A stretch of 6,627 nucleotides of DNA from Chitinivibrionia bacterium. Lineage in GTDB: Bacteria > Krumholzibacteriota > Krumholzibacteriia > WVZY01. The notes below the pieces were generated by a model that was given only the letters and a program-made list of their open reading frames with translations, was not told where the DNA came from and searched no databases. Shown here in pieces: positions 1 to 6,627 of the stretch. The DNA lies in NCBI GenBank assembly GCA_016208665.1, contig JACQXT010000154.1:1-6627 (forward strand), read 5' to 3'. The number at the start of each line of letters is the position of its first letter. Positions within the stretch are counted from its first letter, which is position 1. Made by a program: the position numbers and the translations under genes.

Positions 1-623
1 CACTGCAAATGAGTATATGGGAAGAGCGCAGAAACTGGGATCAAGTACTCAGGCTGGCTCAGGTTATCAGCAAGATCGATTGGGCCGCTGATTTCTGGGG
101 CGTGTATGGTCTCTATTACGATGCGCTCGTCTCAGCCGGAAGAGGAGAAATAGCCGAAGGTGAAAAGGCGGCTGCGAAGCTTGATACGTATCTAAAAGAC
201 AAGAAGTTCGGAGCCAATTGGGCGGGTCTTTATTGGAACATCAAAGGGCGTCTCGAACTCGGCAAGGGGAATCCGCAAGGCGTGGCAGATTGCTTTAAGC
301 GAGTAACCAAGACTTATGAACTCCCCTTTTTCGAGGATCAATTCAATCTTGCCAATTCATATCTCATGGCGGGCGATCTCGGCAAAGCGGTGGATATCCT
401 CGAGCACGAGCTCGGCAGGTACGGCACGGATAGAACTGATGTACCAGTGAAAGCGGTAAAAGCCCACTACCTCCTCGGCCTCGCCTACGAGCAATCCGGC
501 TGGAACGATAAAGCAATCGAACAATACAGGGAATTCCTCGACATCTGGAAGGACGCGGATCCGGATCTCAAAGAGCCCGCGGATGCACGAAAACGGCTGA
601 AGCGCCTTGAGGGCTCCAGGTAG
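1..623 (+). CDS. C-terminal part of a TPR protein, probably a kinase-TPR sensor paralogue (5' end off window)
   Basis: The frame is open to the left edge (codons CTG CAA precede the first ATG at 9), and the ATG at 9 has no ribosome binding site, so this is the tail of a longer gene rather than a 204-residue protein. The visible part is helical and TPR-like. Counting from the ATG at 9, repeats can be seen around residues 70-100 ([13 protein letters not shown]...), 108-136 ([20 protein letters not shown]) and 152-182 ([20 protein letters not shown]). It ends in a charged tail, [20 protein letters not shown]. The same order and tail occur at the C-terminus of the next gene, at about 86% identity over the last 49 aligned residues. 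By analogy the missing N-terminus is likely a Ser/Thr kinase domain plus a membrane helix, with the TPRs outside the cytoplasm; that is inference. TPRs usually serve protein-protein contacts. It stops with TAG 26 nt before the next gene, consistent with co-transcription. Confidence 0.85.
   Translation, partial: LQMSIWEERRNWDQVLRLAQVISKIDWAADFWGVYGLYYDALVSAGRGEIAEGEKAAAKLDTYLKDKKFGANWAGLYWNIKGRLELGKGNPQGVADCFKRVTKTYELPFFEDQFNLANSYLMAGDLGKAVDILEHELGRYGTDRTDVPVKAVKAHYLLGLAYEQSGWNDKAIEQYREFLDIWKDADPDLKEPADARKRLKRLEGSR
462..608 (+). repeat. Paralogous repeat copy A (3' end of first TPR gene)
   Basis: These 49 codons align without gaps to 3330-3476. I counted 29 base differences in 147 (about 80% identity), changing 7 residues; 16 of the differing codons are silent. 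The longest exact block is 28 nt (477-504 here, 3345-3372 in copy B), encoding [10 protein letters not shown] second near-exact stretch covers the codons for [10 protein letters not shown]. This reflects gene duplication within a kinase-TPR family and could act as a substrate for recombination between the tandem genes. Confidence 0.85.
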
Positions 624-649
624 CTGGACACCCCTCTAAAAAGCATACG

Positions 650-790
650 ATGATCGGCCAAACGATAGGTCACTATAAGATAGTTGAAAAGCTCGGCGAG
701 GGCGGGATGGGGGTGGTCTATAAAGCCGAGGACACGAAGCTCAAGCGCACGGTAGCGCTGAAGTTCTTGTCGCCCCAGTCGCTCGGGCTT
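650..790 (+). pseudogene. N-terminal lobe fragment of Ser/Thr protein kinase, cut off by a frame break
   Basis: Translation from the ATG at 650 gives a textbook start of a bacterial Ser/Thr kinase. A short leader ([15 protein letters not shown]) is followed by the glycine-rich ATP loop [13 protein letters not shown] (residues 16-28) and the strand-3 motif VALKF with the ATP-anchoring lysine at residue 38. Homology is convincing only to about SPQSLG (residues 41-46, near 787). Beyond that the same frame stays open to 1375, but it yields an Arg/Gly-rich shadow translation of the true frame. The rest of the kinase resumes one frame over at about 789. No strong Shine-Dalgarno sequence precedes 650, but the start lies 26 nt after the preceding stop, so translational coupling is possible. 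This segment and the 822-3491 frame together represent one ancestral gene. Whether the break is real or an assembly or sequencing error cannot be decided from the sequence alone. Confidence 0.75.
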
Positions 791-791
791 C
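776..791 (+). other. Frame-break junction inside kinase N-lobe (apparent small deletion)
   Basis: Frame 2 homology (ending SPQSLG) stops and frame 3 homology (starting FNEIEG) begins within this stretch. The VALK lysine codon (761-763) and the hinge Met codon (822) are only about 20 codons apart. In related bacterial kinases, as I remember them, the spacing is about 49. The missing part would cover helix C, with its conserved Glu, and strand 4: roughly 80-95 nt, with length 2 modulo 3. A one-base frameshift alone would not restore a normal domain. No transposon or long direct repeat is visible at the junction. Confidence 0.6.
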
Positions 792-821
792 AACGAAATC
801 GAAGGGCAAAGCTTCATCACC

Positions 822-3491
822 ATGGCATACGTGGACGGACCGAGTCTCCAGAAAGAGATGGAATCCGGACCGCTGTCGATCGATCGCGCCCTGGAGCTGG
901 CGATCCAAATGGCGGAGGGACTGCAGACGGCACACGAGAAGGGGACAGTTCACCGGGATATCAAGACGGCCAACATCATGCTGACTTCGAAAGGCCAGGT
1001 GAAGATCACCGACTTCGGCCTCGCGAAGCTGCCGGGGCGGACGAGGCTCACGAAGACGGGCTCAACCGTCGGGACGGTAGCGTACATGTCTCCGGAGCAG
1101 GCAAGGGGGGAGGCTGTCGATCACCGCACGGACATCTGGTCGCTGGGGGTGGTGCTCTACGAAATGGTGACGGGGCGCGTGCCGTTCAGGAGCGAATACG
1201 AGCAGGCGGTGGTGTACTCGATCATGAACGAAATGCCCGAGCCGATGACGGGGCTTCGCACGGGGGTGCCGCTCGAGCTCGAAAGGATCGTGGGGAAGGC
1301 GATGGAGAAGGATGCGGGGAGGCGGTATCAGCGAGTCGAAGAAATGCTGGTGGATCTCCGGAACTTGAAGGATAAGGGGAAGCCGGGAGTCCAGATTGCA
1401 GGACGGGTCCCAAGGCGATCCCGTCGCCGCATCATGGGCTACGGATTGGCGGTTCTGGCGGCCGCCACGGTGCTCTTGGTTGGGCTCAAGATAAGGATCG
1501 GGCGGGAGCCTCCCGCCCAAGCCGCGGAGAACAAGCTTGCGGTGATGTACTTCGAGAATATGGCGGAGCCGGGGGATCCGGGGAGATTGGGCGAGATCGT
1601 CACGAATCTATTGATCACGGACTTGTCGGAGTCGCACTATCTCCAAGTCGTATCGAGCCAGCGGTTGTACGACATATTGAAGCTTCTGGGGAGGGAGGGA
1701 GTGAAGGTGGTGGACCGGGACTTGGCGACGCAGGTGGCCGGGAAGGCCAAGGCCAAATGGATGCTCCTGGGGAGCATCTTGCAGGAGGAGCCGGAGCTCA
1801 TTGTGACATCCCAGCTGGTGGAGGTAGCCAGCGGGAATGCGGTTGCATCGCAAAAGATCACGGGCGAGGCGGGTGAGAAGGTGTTCTCGTTGGTAGATAA
1901 GCTGACGGTGGAGGTAAAGAACGATCTCTCGCTGCCCACGGCGGCGAAGAAGGAGTCCGACAGGCCGATTGCCGAGGTTACGACCAATTCGACGGAAGCA
2001 TACCGGTATTATATCGAAGGTGCGGATTATGAGCAGAGAGTCCTTTTTCCTGAAGCAAAAAGGAGCTTCGAGAAAGCCCTGGAGTATGACTCGACGCTTG
2101 CCATGGCATATTATCAGCTGTGTTGGATTCAAATGGGCACGGCGGGGATGTACAGGTTGATCGACAAGGCCGTCGCACATTCGCATAAGGCAAGCGAGAA
2201 AGAACGCCTTTATATCATGGCCCGTCATGCGGACATCGATGGCGATCCCGATCGCTCGATCAACCTTCTACACGAGATACTCAAACGCTATCCGGATGAG
2301 AAAATAGCGCACCGCGAATTGGGCATTATATATGATAGCGAGAAGGATGATCAAGAAAAGGCTCTCTATCACTATACGAAGGCAATCGAGCTGGATCCAT
2401 CGTTTCACCGGGTATACAACGACCTTGCGTACATCTATGAAGACATCGGCAACTTCGAGAAGGCCATCTGGGCGATACAACGGTATATTTCGTTAACGCC
2501 GAACGATCCAAATCCCTACGATACCCAAGCGGAGATATATGCGCTGAACGGCATGCTCGACCAGGCGATAGAATCATACGAACAGGCGCTGAAGATGAAG
2601 TCCGATTTTGAATCTTCGTTGCGGGGACTCGGGATAATGCACCTCTTCAAGCGAAATTACGCAATGGCGGAGAGCACATTTCTCATACTATGTTCGAGCA
2701 ATGAAAGCGAAATACGCGCGGAGGGAAGGTATCATCTTGCCTTGATTCCGGCCTGTCAAGGCAAGTTTGTTGAGGCGCTCAATGTCTTGAACACGGGTAT
2801 CGCCGCGGACAGCATGGAGCATGCAAGAGGAGCGTTTCACTGTATGAAATACCATCTCGAGTGGATTTTATACAAAGCCCGCAGGGAGTGGGACGAAGCA
2901 AAGAAGATCGGCCGGCTCTATTGCAGGCTCTGCCCGGAAACTGCTTATCGAGATATGTATATTCTCTACTTTGATGCGATCATATCAGCCGAAAGCGGAT
3001 CGATCGCCGAAGCCGAGGAGAAAGCCGCAAAGCTCGAAAAGCATATTCTCGATAAGCATTCCGAAGATAAGAAATTCGGCGTCGATTGGATGAATTTTTC
3101 TTGGAACGTCAAAGGAAATATCGAGCTTGCCAAGAGTAATCCGGGGGTGGCTGCAGAACATTTCGAAAGGGAAACCACGTTCTATAATTTGCCTTCTCTC
3201 GAGAGTCGGTTCAACCTTGCCGGCGCTCGCCTCGCGGCGGGCAATTCGGGCGAAGCAGTAGACATCCTCGAGCGAATGCTCAAGAGATATAACCATGGGA
3301 GAGCTCGTGATCCGGTAAGGGCGGCAAAAGCCTATTACCTTCTGGGCCTCGCCTACGAGCAATCCGGCTGGACCGCCAAGGCCATCGAGCAGTACAAAGA
3401 GTTCCTCGACATCTGGAAGGATGCGGATCCGGGCCTGAAAGAAGTTGCGGACGCGCGCGAAAGGCTGAAACGCCTGAGGGGATTTAAATAG
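822..3491 (+). CDS. Membrane Ser/Thr protein kinase with extracytoplasmic TPR domain, 5' end disrupted
   Basis: This frame carries the rest of the kinase that begins at 650. Numbered from the ATG at 822 it shows the hinge (MAYVDGPSL), HRDIKTAN (44-51, catalytic Asp46), DFG (64-66), a GTVAYMSPE activation-segment end (84-92), and the [19 protein letters not shown] helix F region (104-122). A basic stretch, RRSRRR (198-203), precedes a single TM helix at about 204-224 and sets the kinase inside. Outside follow an alpha/beta domain (about 237-370, [16 protein letters not shown] and [11 protein letters not shown]), loosely like TolB-N/FlgO-type domains, and then TPRs from about 392 to the end, clearest at 497-640. 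Homology continues upstream of 822 in frame to about 789 ([11 protein letters not shown]), but an in-frame TGA lies at 759-761 and no ATG/GTG/TTG occurs between, so 822 is only the first usable codon and has no good ribosome site. A product from 822 would lack the ATP loop and VALK lysine and so probably lack activity. The role is likely as a signal-sensing kinase; the ligand is unknown. Confidence 0.85.
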   Translation: MAYVDGPSLQKEMESGPLSIDRALELAIQMAEGLQTAHEKGTVHRDIKTANIMLTSKGQVKITDFGLAKLPGRTRLTKTGSTVGTVAYMSPEQARGEAVDHRTDIWSLGVVLYEMVTGRVPFRSEYEQAVVYSIMNEMPEPMTGLRTGVPLELERIVGKAMEKDAGRRYQRVEEMLVDLRNLKDKGKPGVQIAGRVPRRSRRRIMGYGLAVLAAATVLLVGLKIRIGREPPAQAAENKLAVMYFENMAEPGDPGRLGEIVTNLLITDLSESHYLQVVSSQRLYDILKLLGREGVKVVDRDLATQVAGKAKAKWMLLGSILQEEPELIVTSQLVEVASGNAVASQKITGEAGEKVFSLVDKLTVEVKNDLSLPTAAKKESDRPIAEVTTNSTEAYRYYIEGADYEQRVLFPEAKRSFEKALEYDSTLAMAYYQLCWIQMGTAGMYRLIDKAVAHSHKASEKERLYIMARHADIDGDPDRSINLLHEILKRYPDEKIAHRELGIIYDSEKDDQEKALYHYTKAIELDPSFHRVYNDLAYIYEDIGNFEKAIWAIQRYISLTPNDPNPYDTQAEIYALNGMLDQAIESYEQALKMKSDFESSLRGLGIMHLFKRNYAMAESTFLILCSSNESEIRAEGRYHLALIPACQGKFVEALNVLNTGIAADSMEHARGAFHCMKYHLEWILYKARREWDEAKKIGRLYCRLCPETAYRDMYILYFDAIISAESGSIAEAEEKAAKLEKHILDKHSEDKKFGVDWMNFSWNVKGNIELAKSNPGVAAEHFERETTFYNLPSLESRFNLAGARLAAGNSGEAVDILERMLKRYNHGRARDPVRAAKAYYLLGLAYEQSGWTAKAIEQYKEFLDIWKDADPGLKEVADARERLKRLRGFK
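3330..3476 (+). repeat. Paralogous repeat copy B (3' end of kinase-TPR gene)
   Basis: Partner of the copy at 462-608, in the same orientation about 2.87 kb downstream and at the same place in its gene (last TPR plus charged tail). The exact 28-nt block is at 3345-3372. Weaker protein similarity extends upstream over at least 150 more residues (for example DKKFG..W and VDILE shared by both), so the whole C-terminal TPR region is paralogous and only its end is strongly conserved at base level. Confidence 0.85.
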
Positions 3492-3597
3492 ATGGCAACA
3501 CGATCGCATGGATTGTTACAATAGGACACGTCATTCGATACATAAACGCACAAACGCTTCAACGGGGATTATCCACGGTCTCATCCACAAACCACAC

Positions 3598-3603
3598 GGG
3601 AGG
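3598..3603 (+). promoter_or_regulatory. Shine-Dalgarno sequence fixing the start of the exported repeat protein
   Basis: GGGAGG lies 6 nt before the ATG at 3610. The frame is open further upstream to an ATG at 3508, but that start has no ribosome site and would put 34 polar residues ahead of an evident signal peptide. The site therefore decides for 3610. Confidence 0.8.
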
Positions 3604-3609
3604 TACGGA

Positions 3610-5544
3610 ATGAAATGTCTGCCGTTGTTTTCGCTCTTTGTATTAGTGCTTGCTGCGGTTTGCTTCGCCCAGGTGCCTGCAACGATCACCTACCAAGGTG
3701 TCCTCACCGACGGAGCCGGGGCGGCCGTCGCTGACGGCGACTATGGTATTACATTTAAACTCTACGATATTGAATCCGGAGGGACCGCACTCTGGGAGGA
3801 GACTCATAGCGTTCCGGTGAGTGGAGGGATATTCAACGTGGTCTTGGGTTCGGCAGGATCTCCGCTCGAGCTCCCCTTTGACAGGCAATACTGGCTGGGG
3901 ATATCGATAAATGCTGCGGCGGAGTTGAGCCCGCGCCGGCCCTTCGCATCAGTTCCCTACAGTCTGAACGCTCGAGGAGTCGACGGTCAGCTCAATATCT
4001 TTCCGCCGGAAGGCAACGCCGGCATCGGCACGAAAACACCATCCCGGATGTTTCTGGATACGGTAGACAACTGGCATCTCCAGCTCGGCGGGGACGAGAT
4101 TCTACGGGCAATGCATGGTTCGGGATACGTGGGGATCGGGAACAACTCTCCGGTGGAACGGCTCGATATCGCCGGCGGAATCAGGATCGGCATGAGCGGA
4201 GGAACGAATGCAGGCACGATTCGCTGGACGGGAAGCGATTTCGAGGGATACGACGGAAGCGCCTGGCAGTCCCTGACTGCGAGCGGAGGGGGAGGCCTGC
4301 CCGCCGGTTCAGCCGGTCAGACTCTCAGGCATAACGGTTCGGACTGGGTGTCGAACGACAATCTGTACAACGACGGCGCCAATATCGGCATAGGGACGAC
4401 CAATCCCCAGCATACGCTCCATGTGAACGGGCTTGCGCGTTTCGATCTGCCGAGCGGCCAGATTAGTGTGAGCACTCCCGGAGGTTGGCCTGGTTTTATA
4501 ACGTACTCCGAGAACGGGCACAGGCGCGACATCGTCTATGATAACGACCGGATGTTCCTCTCCGCCAGTTCTTCCTCGGCCGCTCCGTCCGCCGATAACG
4601 GCATCTCCCTCTTCGAGAGCGGCCAGATATGCATCGGGTCCCAAATCCCGTCCAACAAGGTCCACATCAGCGATTCGGGGCCGACATACGTCAACATAGA
4701 CGCTCCCTCCGGGTATGCGCCGGGGGTCATTTACAGCGTCGACGGCTCGGCCGTATGGCGGCAGCTGTACCATCCAGCTGATGGGATGTTTCAATTTTAT
4801 CGCGAAGGAATAGGACCCAAAATGGTAATCAGCGACGGCGGTCTGGTGGGCATCGGAACTTCGGTCCTGCATGGAGATCGGTTGGAGGTCCATAGTCCTA
4901 ATCCGGTACCGGGATATGCCGCGGTCGCCGGTTTTTCGTATTTCACGGAACCGCCTACGTACGCCGGCGGCGTTGCAGTCGCAGGAATCCACAGCGATGA
5001 CGGCGTCGGCGGCATCGGGGTTTATGGGGAGGCGACCGACGGCGGCCAGATGTTCGATTCGCAGGTCGGAGTCTATGGGTATTCGGACGACGGCTATGGG
5101 GTCTATTCTTACGGCACGCTCGCAAGCTCCTCGGCCATCGTGTCCGTCGCAGCAACGCGCGACTTCGGCCACCGCACGGTCTACGCGGTGCAGAGCACGG
5201 GCAACTGGTTTGAGGATTTCGGTAAGGGCCGGCTCTCCGGCGGCGAGGCGATCGTCGAGATCGATCCCGTTTTTGCACAGACGGTTGCTCTTTCGGATGC
5301 GTATCACGTGTTTCTCACACCGCTCGGCGACGGAGGGCTCTATGTCGCCGAAAAAACCGACAAGCACTTCGTAGTGCGCTCGCAGGGCAGTGGCAGAGGG
5401 GATGTTGCCTTCGATTACCGGATCGTCGCCAAGCGAAAGGGATTCGAATCGAAGCGTCTCGAGGCGGCACAGGACCCCGATGAAATGCGGTTACAGAAGA
5501 GCATTCCGTTCAGGACAAAGCGAAATAACGTGTCCCAGGAGTAG
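3610..5544 (+). CDS. Exported GIGT-repeat (tail-fibre-like) protein, 644 residues
   Basis: The protein starts with a signal peptide (residues 1-20, MKCLPLFSLFVLVLAAVCFA, likely cut before QVPAT); the residue before the Cys is Val, which argues against a lipobox. Residues 21-122 form a beta-rich module found in many secreted proteins (ITYQGVLTD, ITFKLYD, ending FASVPYSLNA). Then come repeats of the GIG(T)xxP type followed by short beta strands: 138-144 (GIGTKTP), 175-181 (GIGNNSP), 260-266 (GIGTTNP), a degenerate one at 342-346, and 414-417. Between them are IRWTGSDFEGYDGSAWQ (202-220) and PAGSAGQTLRHNGSDW (231-246). A Gly/Tyr-rich part (468-500, GVYG, GVYGYS, GYGVYS) leads to a C-terminal domain at about 523-610 (STGNWFEDFG, HVFLTPLGD, FDYRIVAKR). 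Such repeats occur in phage tail fibres and bacterial surface proteins as trimeric or fibrous beta structure. No S74-type chaperone domain and no recognisable sorting tail was seen. Its function is unknown; a surface or extracellular structural or adhesive role is inference. Confidence 0.9.
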   Translation: MKCLPLFSLFVLVLAAVCFAQVPATITYQGVLTDGAGAAVADGDYGITFKLYDIESGGTALWEETHSVPVSGGIFNVVLGSAGSPLELPFDRQYWLGISINAAAELSPRRPFASVPYSLNARGVDGQLNIFPPEGNAGIGTKTPSRMFLDTVDNWHLQLGGDEILRAMHGSGYVGIGNNSPVERLDIAGGIRIGMSGGTNAGTIRWTGSDFEGYDGSAWQSLTASGGGGLPAGSAGQTLRHNGSDWVSNDNLYNDGANIGIGTTNPQHTLHVNGLARFDLPSGQISVSTPGGWPGFITYSENGHRRDIVYDNDRMFLSASSSSAAPSADNGISLFESGQICIGSQIPSNKVHISDSGPTYVNIDAPSGYAPGVIYSVDGSAVWRQLYHPADGMFQFYREGIGPKMVISDGGLVGIGTSVLHGDRLEVHSPNPVPGYAAVAGFSYFTEPPTYAGGVAVAGIHSDDGVGGIGVYGEATDGGQMFDSQVGVYGYSDDGYGVYSYGTLASSSAIVSVAATRDFGHRTVYAVQSTGNWFEDFGKGRLSGGEAIVEIDPVFAQTVALSDAYHVFLTPLGDGGLYVAEKTDKHFVVRSQGSGRGDVAFDYRIVAKRKGFESKRLEAAQDPDEMRLQKSIPFRTKRNNVSQE

Positions 5545-5587
5545 GGCTGTTCAGGGCGCCCCGCAGTACCAGAATACTATGCGTTGG

Positions 5588-5609
5588 AAAGGCTTGATTC
5601 CGAGCCTTT
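5588..5609. terminator. Possible bidirectional hairpin between convergent genes
   Basis: AAAGGCT (5588-5594) and AGCCTTT (5603-5609) are perfect complements around an 8-nt loop, and a T-G pair could tighten it. The hairpin sits in the 75-nt gap between two convergent stop codons, 44 nt after the exported-protein gene and 11 nt after the ettA stop. Neither strand has a real T-run after the stem, so it would be a weak intrinsic terminator at best. Confidence 0.4.
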
Positions 5610-5619
5610 GCCCCCGCCT

Positions 5620-6627
<1,008 letters not shown>

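Noticed and set aside
759..830. Programmed ribosomal frameshift joining the two kinase parts
   Set aside because: No slippery heptamer or strong downstream structure stands out, and joining the frames would still leave the helix C segment missing.
791..1375. Continuation of the 650 frame past the break
   Set aside because: It overlaps the kinase C-lobe, which is clearly coded in the other frame. The translation is low-complexity Gly/Arg/Glu-rich and has no kinase motifs.
3508..3609. Upstream start at 3508 for the exported protein
   Set aside because: There is no ribosome site at 3508, and the added 34 polar residues would sit before the signal peptide. The ATG at 3610 has GGGAGG at the right distance.
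3492..3609. Possible promoter (TTGTTA at 3513-3518 with a weak GATACA at 3537)
   Set aside because: The -35-like match is partial and the -10 matches only three of six bases. The gap may hold a promoter, but the sequence does not support calling one.
4309..5367. Long open frame of 352 codons on the minus strand inside the exported-protein gene
   Set aside because: The plus-strand gene has a signal peptide, ribosome site and known repeat motifs throughout. The antisense translation is Arg/Asp/Ala-rich without recognisable domains, as expected from a shadow in GC-rich DNA.

Overview
The window looks like chromosomal DNA from a moderately GC-rich, Gram-negative-type bacterium that carries families of transmembrane Ser/Thr protein kinases fused to TPR domains. 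This architecture, next to secreted proteins with GIGT-type repeats, fits lineages such as Acidobacteria or FCB-associated candidate phyla (Eisenbacteria, Krumholzibacteria, Zixibacteria-like). That placement is inference from gene style; no marker in the window settles it.

Layout. Positions 1-623 (+) hold the 3' end of a TPR gene that runs off the left edge. After 26 nt comes a tandem relative (650-3491, +): a membrane Ser/Thr kinase with a cytoplasmic kinase domain, one TM helix, and an extracytoplasmic domain followed by TPRs. Its reading frame is broken near 776-791. The glycine-rich loop and the VALK lysine lie in one frame. Everything from the hinge region onward, including HRD, DFG and SPE, lies in another frame, and about 30 residues around helix C appear to be missing. 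After a 118-nt gap, a gene with a clear Shine-Dalgarno sequence (3610-5544, +) encodes a 644-residue exported repeat protein. On the opposite strand, convergent with it, is the 3' part of ettA (5620-6627, -), a housekeeping ABC-F translation factor that continues off the right edge. A small hairpin lies between the two convergent genes.

The two kinase/TPR genes share about 80% nucleotide and 86% protein identity over their last 49 aligned codons, with mostly silent differences. They are therefore paralogues whose C-terminal TPR end has been under protein-level selection. The first gene probably also begins with a kinase domain, but that part is outside the window. The exported protein may be co-oriented cargo or an unrelated neighbour; nothing in the sequence ties it functionally to the kinases. 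No RNA genes, CRISPR array, insertion sequence or phage genes were seen. The most unusual feature is the broken kinase, which may be real gene decay or an assembly or sequencing fault. I found no convincing novel system.
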